Assembly (NCBI GenBank): GCA_017853385.1
Contig: JAFMJR010000007.1
Coordinates: forward strand, 1-47,965
Direction of reading: 5' to 3'
DNA length: 47,965 nt
DNA from: Ilumatobacteraceae bacterium
GTDB lineage: Bacteria > Actinomycetota > Acidimicrobiia > Acidimicrobiales > Ilumatobacteraceae
The translations under genes and the position numbers were made by a program. The number at the start of each line of letters is the position of its first letter. The first letter of the stretch is position 1. The notes beneath the pieces were generated by a model. The model searched no databases and was not told the origin of the DNA. It saw nothing but the letters and a program-made list of their open reading frames with translations. Positions 7,735-15,457 of this stretch are shown in pieces.

Positions 7735-8040
7735 ATGGCATCACTTGAATTCACCACTCGGAGAGTGCAAACCGATGACGAGTGGATGGACGTTGCGGAA
7801 TGTCGTGGACTCACTGAAGTGTTCTTCCCTCCTATTGCAGAACGGCCACAGGCCCGTGAGCGCCGTGAAGCAATGGCGCGAACCGTGTGCATGCAATGTG
7901 CAGTTCTTGATACCTGTCGAACCTTTGCTCGCGAAAATCATGAGTATGGTTTTTGGGGTGGAGAATCTGAGGAAGAACGGCATGCAGCCGGATATCGCCT
8001 CATTGCGCCAATTGGCGTGCGCACAGTTTCACGTATGTGA
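7735..8040 (+). CDS. WhiB-family iron-sulfur transcription factor
   Basis: A 101-residue actinobacteria-specific regulator. WhiB proteins bind a [4Fe-4S] cluster and act with the primary sigma factor. The four cluster cysteines are visible (one in AECRG near 24, then CMQC and a fifth-spaced Cys in the block about 55-65), followed by the conserved turn GFWGGESEEER and a basic C-terminal segment. The ATG at 7735 is preceded by a G-rich ribosome-binding site and gives a normal WhiB length. The subtype (WhiB1-7) cannot be assigned with confidence. An APH-like kinase gene begins 36 bases downstream. Confidence 0.95.
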   Translation: MASLEFTTRRVQTDDEWMDVAECRGLTEVFFPPIAERPQARERREAMARTVCMQCAVLDTCRTFARENHEYGFWGGESEEERHAAGYRLIAPIGVRTVSRM

Positions 8041-8076
8041 TCAATCCACTGTCACAACCCTCGTGGAGAGGTTGAA

Positions 8077-9135
8077 ATGACTCCATTTCCCTCGCGCGAA
8101 CTAGCAGAACAACTCGTTCGCAAAGCGTGGACTGAATATGGCGCAGATGGAGCGATAGTTGATCTCGTTGAAGTCAGTGCCCACGTTTCTACCAATCGAG
8201 TCTTTCGAGTGGTATTTGACAATGCTTCACACATCGTCGCGAAGATCTCGTCATATGGTTCGTATTTCTTATTTGCAGAAGATCACGATCGTCTGTTTAC
8301 GAGCACCAAACTGCTGAAAGGAACTAGGTGGGAGAACTTTCTTGCCGAGGTACTTCCCAGTGACGGCCATGCCTATACCTGGTACGACGGACAATATTGG
8401 GTTGCGTTTTATACCGATGTTGAGCGAGCTTCTCAGTTGCCGCCAATTTTGAATTCTGAACAGATTAAGAATTTGGCTCGCGAAGTTGCAGATTTTCATC
8501 GGCACTGCTCTCGGATCTCTCGTCAGTTACCAGCAACATCAAATTCGGTCAAGGGCGATGCAATTCATTTGCTTGATCAACTTTCGCACGAGTTTGCAGC
8601 AGAGCACTTTGGATTAAGTCATGACGAAATAGAAATTGCAAAGCGATCAACGCACGAATTTCTATTGCACCTTGAAAAGATTCGTTTTGACGAATGGGAA
8701 AAAATTCCAATTCTTGTTGATTGGAATCTCGGAAATTTCTCGATTCAACGAAACGATGCTGGCTTTACGTTGTTCAGTCGCTGGGACTACGACTGGTTCC
8801 GTATTGATACGCGGATGCTTGATTTCTATTTCCTGTCGCGTGTGTCGTCGGAGACCGGAGATCGAACATCATTTACATATTCGCCACATACTCTTGTGGA
8901 GCCACGATTTCTTGAATTTTTGAAGGAGTACAACTCAGTCTTTGCCCTTTCAAAACGTGAACTGATGTTTTTGCCGTGGGCGTACCGATTTTTTATTTTG
9001 AATTATGTGATTCGCGAAGGATCCAAATTCTTTAGAGAAGAAATCAGCACGAAATTCAGGAAAGATGCTGCACGGTTGTATTTGCCGATGCTCGATCAAT
9101 TTGATGCATCAGCGTTGCTGACTGCCATTGACTGA
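8077..9135 (+). CDS. Aminoglycoside phosphotransferase-like kinase
   Basis: A 352-residue protein of the APH/choline-kinase fold. The N-lobe has an IVAKISS strand carrying the ATP-contact lysine (about residue 55). The catalytic loop is ILVDWNLGN with Asp and Asn (about 212-220), and the metal-binding Asp follows in the WDYDWFRID segment (about 236-245). Substrates of this superfamily range from small alcohols and sugars to antibiotics, and nothing here shows an antibiotic-resistance role. It follows the whiB gene by 36 bases and may be co-transcribed. It is convergent with the carbonic-anhydrase gene (5-base gap). Confidence 0.78.
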   Translation: MTPFPSRELAEQLVRKAWTEYGADGAIVDLVEVSAHVSTNRVFRVVFDNASHIVAKISSYGSYFLFAEDHDRLFTSTKLLKGTRWENFLAEVLPSDGHAYTWYDGQYWVAFYTDVERASQLPPILNSEQIKNLAREVADFHRHCSRISRQLPATSNSVKGDAIHLLDQLSHEFAAEHFGLSHDEIEIAKRSTHEFLLHLEKIRFDEWEKIPILVDWNLGNFSIQRNDAGFTLFSRWDYDWFRIDTRMLDFYFLSRVSSETGDRTSFTYSPHTLVEPRFLEFLKEYNSVFALSKRELMFLPWAYRFFILNYVIREGSKFFREEISTKFRKDAARLYLPMLDQFDASALLTAID

Positions 9136-9140
9136 ATGCG

Positions 9141-9662
9141 TCAGTCGGATATTTTGCGAAGTGATTTGCTGAACCACTTCCCCTTCTCTACGTACACTGC
9201 AGCGCCGAATTCAATGTCTGATTTTCTAGCCCGCCCCTCTTTGATCTGAGCTGGCGCTCCAACTGCTAATGCTCCCGGTGGGACAATTTGGTCATTTAGA
9301 ACCACGGCATTAGCCGCAACAATTGCACCAGTGCCCACACGCACGCGATGAAGAACAACAGCACCTGACGACACCTGTGCGCCGTCTTCAATGGTGCAGC
9401 ACTCGAGGTGCACGATATGTCCAATCACGCAGTCGTCTCCAACAATGGTCGGATCATTCGGTGTTGTGTGAATAACTGTGTTGTCCTGAATGCTCGTACG
9501 AGCGCCGATCTTGATGTATCCGTCGTCTCCACGGAGCACCGCACCAGGCCAAATCGTTGATTCTGGGCCAATTTCTACGGATCCAATAATCACCGCTTCG
9601 GGATGAACATAAGCCGTCTCATGAATTTTTGGTACTTGATCACCAAGTGCATAAATCGCCAT
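9141..9662 (-). CDS. Gamma-class carbonic anhydrase family protein
   Basis: A 173-residue left-handed beta-helix protein built of hexapeptide repeats, such as VIIGSVEIG and ALAVGAPAQ. The three zinc-ligand histidines of gamma carbonic anhydrases are present: one in VIHTTP and two in GHIVHLE. The family includes true carbonic anhydrases and YrdA/PaaY-type proteins whose activity is less certain. ATG at 9662 is preferred to an in-frame GTG at 9668. The upstream region of about 74 bases is shared with the divergent basic-protein gene. Confidence 0.9.
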   Translation of the reverse strand: MAIYALGDQVPKIHETAYVHPEAVIIGSVEIGPESTIWPGAVLRGDDGYIKIGARTSIQDNTVIHTTPNDPTIVGDDCVIGHIVHLECCTIEDGAQVSSGAVVLHRVRVGTGAIVAANAVVLNDQIVPPGALAVGAPAQIKEGRARKSDIEFGAAVYVEKGKWFSKSLRKISD

Positions 9663-9736
9663 GAACACACCGTAGTTCGCGTGGGAATGCCTCTGGTATT
9701 AGTGAAATCGAGATTTCGCGGATACCGTAGAGACCC

Positions 9737-11020
9737 ATGTCTAAGCGCATTGATATTGAATTGACCAGTAATCGTGGAGATGGAACGTGGACTTGGCGTG
9801 CAGCCGGTGCCAAGACTCCAAAAGGCACACTGAATGGATCAATTCTTGATGCAAATGCGAAGACTGGTGACACCATCAAGGTGGAAGCTGAGTTTGATCT
9901 TGACGGAGTAGAAATTTTGTCTGTTGTAAAGACAAAAGAGAAATCAGTTCGTGGAAACCTGTTGCAGATCATCGGATCTGAAAAAGAGTTTCAACCTGTA
10001 ACTCAAAAACTCGCGGACAAAAGCAAAGATCGCAAGCCACGCAAAGACGGAGATCGCAAACCACGTCGCGATGGCGATAAGCGTCCAGGGCGAGATGGAG
10101 CAGATGGCGAGAAGACTGGTGATCGTCGTCCACGCCGACAATCGTTTACTGCCCCACCAGAACTTCCGAAGCGTCCAACTGCAAAGCGTTTGAAGCCGAA
10201 GCGAGTTCATCGAGCAGCTGTGCTTGACGCATTACCGGTTGAACAACGTGCAGTCGCCGAGCGCGCACTAACTGGAGGCATCAAGGCTGTTCGTGATGCC
10301 GTTAAAGAGCAGAACGATCAGTTGAAAAAAGAAGGCAAGCCATTGGTTCCCGCGGATGGTCTCATTTCAATGGCGCAAGAGTTGCTACCAAAACTTCGTG
10401 TGGCTGAATGGCTCGACAAGGCTGAAGCTGCAAAAGCAGAAATTGAATTGCTTGACTTGCGTGATTTGCGCCAGGTTGTTGTCGGTGCCGATGATCCGAT
10501 GGTCGTTCGTGACGAGACAACCCGCACGCTTGCCGCAGAATTGAAAGCAGCTTTGAAAACCCGTCAAGAATCTGAACAGGCTCAATGGCTTGAGGACATC
10601 AAGTCTGCAATCGCAGCGCCACGTGTTATTCGTGCGTTGAAGATTTCGAGTGAACCACCAAAAGCTGGCCAACCATTCCCAGCCGATCTCGGTGCTCAAC
10701 TTGCCGCAGTCGCGTCAACTTCATTGGCGTCCGAGACATCGCCAGATCGTTTCTGTGCGGTGCTTGAAGCCATTGCATTCTCACCAGTTCGTGGTCAAGT
10801 GAAACTTGCTGTAGTTCCGCCAAATCCAAGTGAAGCTGTGCTTGCAACGGTAAAGCGGGTTGCACCTTTGGTGCCACAGATTGCTGCTGTGTTCGGTGTG
10901 ACAGTTGCTCCGGGAGCACCAACGCCTCGTCCGCTACGCCCTACGCGTCCAGTTCGCCCGAAGGCAAAGCCTGCAACGGCAACAACACCCGCAGCAACAA
11001 CGCCCTCAACTTCTGCTTAG
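9737..11020 (+). CDS. Large basic protein of unknown function (427 aa)
   Basis: I do not recognise an established family. Residues 1-75 are beta-rich, possibly OB-like (segment GDTIKVEAEFDLDGVEI). Residues about 95-160 form a low-complexity Lys/Arg/Asp/Gly linker with repeated units such as RKPRRDGDKR. Residues about 160-390 form an alpha-helical domain with LRDLRQVVVGAD and VIRALKISSEPPK blocks. The tail is Pro/Ala/Thr-rich. The basic disordered linker resembles those of RNA-binding proteins, so nucleic-acid association is plausible but only inferred. No signal peptide or membrane segment is seen. The crotonase gene follows after 26 bases. Confidence 0.7.
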   Translation: MSKRIDIELTSNRGDGTWTWRAAGAKTPKGTLNGSILDANAKTGDTIKVEAEFDLDGVEILSVVKTKEKSVRGNLLQIIGSEKEFQPVTQKLADKSKDRKPRKDGDRKPRRDGDKRPGRDGADGEKTGDRRPRRQSFTAPPELPKRPTAKRLKPKRVHRAAVLDALPVEQRAVAERALTGGIKAVRDAVKEQNDQLKKEGKPLVPADGLISMAQELLPKLRVAEWLDKAEAAKAEIELLDLRDLRQVVVGADDPMVVRDETTRTLAAELKAALKTRQESEQAQWLEDIKSAIAAPRVIRALKISSEPPKAGQPFPADLGAQLAAVASTSLASETSPDRFCAVLEAIAFSPVRGQVKLAVVPPNPSEAVLATVKRVAPLVPQIAAVFGVTVAPGAPTPRPLRPTRPVRPKAKPATATTPAATTPSTSA

Positions 11021-11046
11021 GGTCGCTTGCGACATAGTCTTGCACT

Positions 11047-11829
11047 ATGTCTGAAGTCGTCACTTTTGAAAAGCAAGGTCAAATCGGTTTCATCACCCTG
11101 AACCGTCCAGAAGCTCGCAACGCCGTAAACGGTGCAGTTGCTCAAGCATTCGAGTCCGCTCTCGATCAATTGGAAAACGATCCAGAGGTGTGGGTTGGCA
11201 TTCTTCGCGCCAACACTGAGGGTCAAGAAAAGCCGGTGTTCTGCGCAGGTGCAGACTTAAAAGCGCTCAACTCGGGTGAAAATAACTTGTTTACGGAACG
11301 TGGTGGTTTTGCTGGATTCGTATATCGCGATCGAAAGAAGCCAATCATTGTTGCAGTTGATGGACTTGCAACGGCAGGCGGATGCGAAATCGTGCTTGCA
11401 GCAGACATGGTGATTGCGACTACCCGATCAGCGTTCGGACTTGCAGAAGTGAAGCGAAACCTAATCGCAGGTGCAGGCGGTCTATTCCGCCTGCCTCGAG
11501 CAATTGGTCAAAATGTTGCAATGGAAGTGATTCTCACCGGCGATCCTCTATCGGCTCAGCGTGCGTACGAGCTTGGATTGGTAAATCGTCTGGTTGAACC
11601 AGGCAAAGCTGTCGAAGCTGCGATTGAGCTTGCAAACAAGATCGCGCTTTCCGCTCCACTTGCTGTATGGGCTTCGCGAAAGATAGTTCTTGCCTCTGCT
11701 TATGAGTCGGACGAAAAACTGATCAGCATGACGAATCAAGAGTTCGGTGCGGTTCTGAAATCTGAAGACACCAAAGAAGGACTTACCGCATTTATTGAAA
11801 AGCGTCCACCACAGTGGAAGGGTCGCTAA
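11047..11829 (+). CDS. Enoyl-CoA hydratase/isomerase family (crotonase)
   Basis: A 260-residue crotonase-fold enzyme acting on acyl-CoA thioesters. The CoA/oxyanion-hole segment FCAGADL (about 65-71) and the second oxyanion glycine in AGGC (110-113) are present. Both residues matching the catalytic glutamates of classical enoyl-CoA hydratase are retained: Glu114 in GGCEIVL and Glu134 in LAEVK. Hydration of trans-2-enoyl-CoA in fatty-acid oxidation is therefore the leading call, though the exact substrate is unknown. The gene's stop overlaps that of the convergent GNAT by 4 bases (CTAA). Confidence 0.9.
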   Translation: MSEVVTFEKQGQIGFITLNRPEARNAVNGAVAQAFESALDQLENDPEVWVGILRANTEGQEKPVFCAGADLKALNSGENNLFTERGGFAGFVYRDRKKPIIVAVDGLATAGGCEIVLAADMVIATTRSAFGLAEVKRNLIAGAGGLFRLPRAIGQNVAMEVILTGDPLSAQRAYELGLVNRLVEPGKAVEAAIELANKIALSAPLAVWASRKIVLASAYESDEKLISMTNQEFGAVLKSEDTKEGLTAFIEKRPPQWKGR

Positions 11830-12278
11830 AGATCGCTTGAAGCAATCAATAATCGAGCCTTCATATTGGCTCGTTCAAACAAATTCTTAGTAAGTCGATC
11901 TCCTGGTAACGCAATCGCATCTATTTGCTTGCAACCTCGCCGCTTGGCCTCCGTACGCACGGCAGTCAGCAACTTTGCGCCGGCACCCAAATTTCGTGCC
12001 TGAGTTGCAATAAAAATGCGACGAACAGTTGCGACTTCTCCGTCAATTACTACATGGGCGAAGCCCTGTGTTTGGGATTGATGATCAACGATCAAGACAA
12101 ATTGATTACCTGAAGAAAGTACGTTCGAAAGGTCTGCTCCAATGAGCGGTGCTTCACCAAGTATTTGCTGAACTCCACGGTACTGCTGCCCCTCGTCAAC
12201 AGCTTGACGTTCCAGCAATTCAATTGACTGAGCATCTCCTATGTCGCAGGCGCGAACAGAAAAGAGTTCATCATTCAC
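11826..12278 (-). CDS. GNAT-family N-acetyltransferase
   Basis: A 150-residue GCN5-related acetyltransferase. The acetyl-CoA pyrophosphate-binding motif lies in the block VRRIFIATQARNLGAGAKLL (about 88-107), preceded by a beta strand with AHVVIDGEVATV and followed by an alpha helix with TEAKRRGCKQI. The substrate is unknown; no toxin-antitoxin partner is adjacent. The start ATG overlaps the stop of the upstream gene by 4 bases (ATGA), which suggests translational coupling with the 126-residue helical protein. Confidence 0.85.
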   Translation of the reverse strand: MNDELFSVRACDIGDAQSIELLERQAVDEGQQYRGVQQILGEAPLIGADLSNVLSSGNQFVLIVDHQSQTQGFAHVVIDGEVATVRRIFIATQARNLGAGAKLLTAVRTEAKRRGCKQIDAIALPGDRLTKNLFERANMKARLLIASSDL

Positions 12279-12655
12279 GACTGTGTCAACAACGATTGTG
12301 CTTCGGAGATAATTGACTGGCGTTTGCGAGTTTGCGATTCGTAGTGAATGATGTTTTCAATGCTCGTGCGATCAAGGGTTGCAAGCAACTCCGAAATTTG
12401 TGAACTGGCAAGTAGGTCGTAACCAACGATTGGTTCAGAAAGCACAGATACAGCTTCAGATTCAATGGGTGCCGTTGCAACAGGAGGTCTCACTCGTGAT
12501 TGCTCTTGCGGGTATGCCGCAGACCTGAGACGACTAAACGCTTGCCAAACAAGGCCTGGAAGCTTTTGAACACCTATTTTTACGGTGAACTCACCGATGA
12601 CGCGCGCGTTGCGAACGTCTTGTTTAAAGCGCTCTCCTATTTGAAAAGCGGACAT
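12275..12655 (-). CDS. Unknown helical protein with a C-terminal YD...YE hairpin (126 aa)
   Basis: A 126-residue protein without a recognised catalytic motif. The C-terminal 55 residues form a helical pair starting at the GYDLLASS segment, then ISELLATLD, HYESQTRKR and AQSLL. I recall a similar YD-LL-YE-R helical hairpin at the C-termini of various actinobacterial proteins; its function is unknown to me. The middle is Pro/Ala-rich and probably disordered. The ATG at 12655 has a GAGGA ribosome-binding site six bases upstream. It overlaps the upstream acidic-protein gene by 19 bases and the downstream GNAT gene by 4, so the three form one compact unit. Confidence 0.7.
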   Translation of the reverse strand: MSAFQIGERFKQDVRNARVIGEFTVKIGVQKLPGLVWQAFSRLRSAAYPQEQSRVRPPVATAPIESEAVSVLSEPIVGYDLLASSQISELLATLDRTSIENIIHYESQTRKRQSIISEAQSLLTQS

Positions 12656-13107
12656 GCATCGTCCTCAACAGGACAGCCTGGTGCGCTGTTGCGTACAAGC
12701 AAGAAGCACTGAGTGCATTGTGTCTCGTCAGGACGTCGAGGCTGCAAACGTTCCATGCCGTCTGTCTTGTCGTCAACAACTACGTCTTCATCATCTTCGT
12801 CTGGAGGCAGATCGTCGGCTGCAGTGAGTTTTTCGCGCAGAATTGCGTCAAGGTCGGCTTCTACGTCATCTTCAGTGCGCAAATCGTCATCATCGTCGTC
12901 ATCATCAGAGGACTTTTTGCTGACAGCTTCGACTGGGATCTCATCTGGATCGTCCGCAATTTCGACGCCTTCATCAACCGCGAATCCATCGTCTTCCAAC
13001 TCGTCAATATCGAGTGCATCTACGTCAAGTTCGTCGCCGTCTAACTCGGGTGCAGAAAGAATCTCGCTATCTAGATCATCTGGGCCGATGACATCATCGT
13101 CTGACAT
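12637..13107 (-). CDS. Highly acidic protein with C-terminal four-Cys knuckle (DUF4193-like)
   Basis: A 156-residue protein dominated by Asp and Glu, including a run of eight Asp at about 70-77. Near its C-terminus it has CTQC followed by two more cysteines in GCPVEDDACP, a likely zinc knuckle. The layout (acidic body, then a TCxxCFL-like motif close to the end) is similar to the actinobacterial DUF4193 family, whose function is unknown. The ATG at 13107 is chosen over that at 13113 because the AAGGA site lies 7 bases before it and only 1 base before the other. The calculated charge would be extremely negative, as in nucleic-acid mimics, but that is speculation. Confidence 0.78.
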   Translation of the reverse strand: MSDDDVIGPDDLDSEILSAPELDGDELDVDALDIDELEDDGFAVDEGVEIADDPDEIPVEAVSKKSSDDDDDDDDLRTEDDVEADLDAILREKLTAADDLPPDEDDEDVVVDDKTDGMERLQPRRPDETQCTQCFLLVRNSAPGCPVEDDACPLFK

Positions 13108-13114
13108 ATACATT

Positions 13115-13119
13115 TCCTT
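13115..13119 (-). promoter_or_regulatory. Ribosome-binding site deciding the acidic-protein start
   Basis: AAGGA on the minus strand. It is 7 bases from the ATG at 13107 but only 1 base from the in-frame ATG at 13113, so it supports initiation at 13107. Confidence 0.6.
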
Positions 13120-13167
13120 TCAACTGCGAACGGCGAGAGAGTACTCCATAACGGGGTCAATTAGGTG

Positions 13168-13192
13168 AATTTCGCTGAAATAAGCAGAAATT
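13168..13192 (-). repeat. AT-rich inverted repeat overlapping the thyX stop
   Basis: AATTTC-GCT (13168-13176) pairs with AGC (13183-13185) and GAAATT (13187-13192) with one bulged A. The hairpin spans the end of the ThyX-like gene. It is weak, and no T-run follows on either strand, so it is not a convincing intrinsic terminator; it might stabilise the transcript end. Confidence 0.3.
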
Positions 13193-14798
13193 ACGAATTA
13201 CGGCGATTCTCTGCTTTGCGCTCTGAATCCAGCCGCTCTAGCGCTGGCGCTTCAAATGTCATATGGGTCATGGCATCGGCAACCGCGGTATGACCGGCCT
13301 TTTGGGCGATCAGGCGATGCATCTCAAGAACCACTCGACGATATGCGGGATGACCCTGAGGGGCAGAACGAAGCTCTAACAGGTGAATTGCTTCCCGGGC
13401 ATTGAATTGCATGCTGTAGCGCAGGCGGTACGCCATGGATATCGCATATGCAGCCTGTTCTGGGTAATCAGGTCGTAAAGCCTCGTACAACGTTGCTGAA
13501 CGCGTCATGGACTCTTCAAACTCGGAGGCGACACCAGCTTCTGCAACTAATTCAGGCATGACATATCCATGGTCTGGCGACAGCCGTTGCCACTCAATAG
13601 TAAGTAGACGATGGCGCTGTAGATCGCGGAATGCGCCGTAATCACCAAGTACATCAAATCGGTAATCAATCCGCTCAAAAGCACGACCCGGCTTATGTCG
13701 ACGATTTTCTCTATTGCCCACATAGGCAGAAATCAAGCGGACCTTTTCCTCATGACTCAACTGTGCAACCCGACTAAGAAGTTGAGACTCAGGGAGGTGA
13801 GAATGTGCATAGCAAATCGCAGCGAGCAACTTATTTTCACCATCTGGATCAAAATCAATTAGTTCCACTTCATTGACATGTTCTGGTTCAAGAGCACCAA
13901 ACATGTCGTCAACAAGAAACGCGGTTTGCTCGGCATTTGTTGCAAGATAACTGCTCCATTTACCGCCACGCTCTGGCAGATCAACCCTGCGTAGGAAACT
14001 AGGTATCACTTTGCGAAGTTCTGCAAGCATCATGTCTGCATATTGGCGAGATTCCGGCAGCGGATGAGCTCGCATTCGCAACAACATTGCTTCATAGGCC
14101 TGTCCGGTTCCATAGATGCCTACGTTTGAAAGAGCACTCGCGGGCAAGATTCCGCGAACGGAGTCCAATCCTTTAGCACGTGTTGCTTGTCGATAGACAA
14201 AATCCGAATCATTGATTCCTCTCGGAATCGTCTTGCGTACGTGATCTGTGACCGACTGAACGAGTGAACTGTAACTATCAAACATGCGATCCATGTCGCC
14301 CACGTAACGGGTTCCATACGGACCATTAAGAATTTCTGGATCACGGAAGTATCGATAACGACCTCCAAGTCGAGCGTCGTAATTGATGTATCGCGTGCTT
14401 TGCTCGAGATAACTCATCAATCTTCCCCACTCCAAAATCTTGGTGAGTAGGTTGGAGGCTTGTTCACACGCAAGATGAACCCCACCTAATTGGGCTACAG
14501 AGTCATCGCCGTATTCAACGAAAACTTTTTCGTAAAGAGCTTCTGCCTTGTCGATGCCGATAGTGGCATCAATTCCTATGTCGCCAGTTAAATCAAGATC
14601 ATTGACAAACTCATCTAGGAACAAACGACGCAAACTCTTTGGGCTTCGGCTATACCGGGCAAACAATGCCCCCTTCACCACTTCTGGCAGGTTTACCAAA
14701 GCAAAAACTGGTAGGTCTAAGTTGGTGAAGTATCGCTTGAGAATCTCCGATTCATCAGGTGAAAACGCCTCTGGGATATAGACCGTCACAAGGGGCAA
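13191..14798 (-). CDS. thyX: Double-length ThyX-like flavin-dependent thymidylate synthase homologue
   Basis: A 535-residue protein about twice the usual ThyX length (200-260), with two ThyX-type repeats. The first (about 30-265) contains MSYLEQSTRY (128-137), matching the Ser/Glu/Ser-x-Arg-Tyr part of the ThyX signature, but the RHR triplet is replaced by Trp-Gly-Arg (124-126). The second (about 330-510) keeps Arg-His-Arg (405-407) and the downstream Asn-Ala-Arg (466-468), but lacks the Ser seven residues after RHR. ThyX makes dTMP from dUMP using FAD, NADPH and methylene-tetrahydrofolate. Whether this fused form is active is unknown. No thyA is in the window. The frame is intact, so it is not a pseudogene. 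Confidence 0.8.
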   Translation of the reverse strand: MPLVTVYIPEAFSPDESEILKRYFTNLDLPVFALVNLPEVVKGALFARYSRSPKSLRRLFLDEFVNDLDLTGDIGIDATIGIDKAEALYEKVFVEYGDDSVAQLGGVHLACEQASNLLTKILEWGRLMSYLEQSTRYINYDARLGGRYRYFRDPEILNGPYGTRYVGDMDRMFDSYSSLVQSVTDHVRKTIPRGINDSDFVYRQATRAKGLDSVRGILPASALSNVGIYGTGQAYEAMLLRMRAHPLPESRQYADMMLAELRKVIPSFLRRVDLPERGGKWSSYLATNAEQTAFLVDDMFGALEPEHVNEVELIDFDPDGENKLLAAICYAHSHLPESQLLSRVAQLSHEEKVRLISAYVGNRENRRHKPGRAFERIDYRFDVLGDYGAFRDLQRHRLLTIEWQRLSPDHGYVMPELVAEAGVASEFEESMTRSATLYEALRPDYPEQAAYAISMAYRLRYSMQFNAREAIHLLELRSAPQGHPAYRRVVLEMHRLIAQKAGHTAVADAMTHMTFEAPALERLDSERKAENRRNS

Positions 14799-14832
14799 TC
14801 TTAGAAGTTGAGGGCGGTCGCTTTGGGTATGC

Positions 14833-15456
14833 CTAAGAGACGAATAGGGCTAAGCAATCGCTCTGGACACGGCAAGAAACCTTCTGAACATGAGCTACAA
14901 ACTCGCCATCAATCACGAGACGTTTTGATGCGCCTTTCCACTGAAAAAAGTCGCCTTGGCTGTACTGGATCAAAGGGTGAGGTAAGTGGGCACCAGCAAC
15001 AGTTTTCTTCCAGGCCAAACGGCGTTGAGACCACCGCATAGCGGCTGATATCTCAACTATGTCAAGCTTTCCGTCATTTGGATGAGCTCGTGGTGCTACT
15101 TCTCTGCCACGCCAACAACCACTGTTGCTTACGATTGACAAAGCGCCTTGCAGGTAACGCTTTCCAATATGAAGCGAACCGAAGCAGACGTCGTGATGCT
15201 TTTTCCCATGGGTATCTTCGTACTCAACTGCAATTGCGTCAACAATGACCTTCAAACATTGTTGCCCTCTGTGAGCACTGTCAAGACCGAGAACTTTGAT
15301 GAGATCGCCACTTTCATACGAAATCGGTTGAGATTGGATTTCCTTGGCGTTGTGATCTCTGAGAAAGACGCCTACTTCACGGTCGGTGCGAAGTAGCAAC
15401 GAATCTGTGGGAGCATCACATCGCACCCCCCAAGCAGAGCCAGGTGTAATTGGCAT
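14833..15456 (-). CDS. Orphan lipid-kinase C-terminal-domain protein (DAGK/YegS-like, kinase half absent)
   Basis: A 207-residue protein whose C-terminal 100 residues resemble the beta-sandwich domain of diacylglycerol/sphingosine kinases (segments GREVAPRAHPNDGKLD and LVIDGEF). The catalytic N-terminal domain with its GGDGT nucleotide-binding motif is absent, and the frame shows no trace of it. The first 60 residues are a different segment starting MPITPGSAWG. I recall comparable stand-alone proteins in other actinobacteria, so it may be a real family rather than a fragment. ATG at 15456 begins one base after the helY stop, indicating tight coupling. Lipid binding is a possibility; no activity is claimed. 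Confidence 0.68.
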   Translation of the reverse strand: MPITPGSAWGVRCDAPTDSLLLRTDREVGVFLRDHNAKEIQSQPISYESGDLIKVLGLDSAHRGQQCLKVIVDAIAVEYEDTHGKKHHDVCFGSLHIGKRYLQGALSIVSNSGCWRGREVAPRAHPNDGKLDIVEISAAMRWSQRRLAWKKTVAGAHLPHPLIQYSQGDFFQWKGASKRLVIDGEFVAHVQKVSCRVQSDCLALFVS

Positions 15457-15457
15457 A

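Noticed and set aside
8077-9135. Aminoglycoside-resistance gene
   Set aside because: Only the general kinase fold and catalytic residues are visible. The gene has normal base use and no mobile context.
12880-12912. Simple repeat suggestive of slippage (Asp run)
   Set aside because: The trinucleotide pattern is explained by eight consecutive Asp codons in an intact gene; no frameshift is seen.
12713-13168. Long serine-rich open frame on the plus strand (151 residues)
   Set aside because: It is the antisense image of the Asp/Glu-rich gene on the minus strand: GAT/GAC and GAA/GAG codons read in reverse give Ser-rich frames. It has no ribosome-binding site or family features.
13168-13192. AT-rich inverted repeat as a terminator of the ThyX gene
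   Set aside because: No T-run follows on the minus strand, and the stem has a bulge. It is listed only as a repeat.
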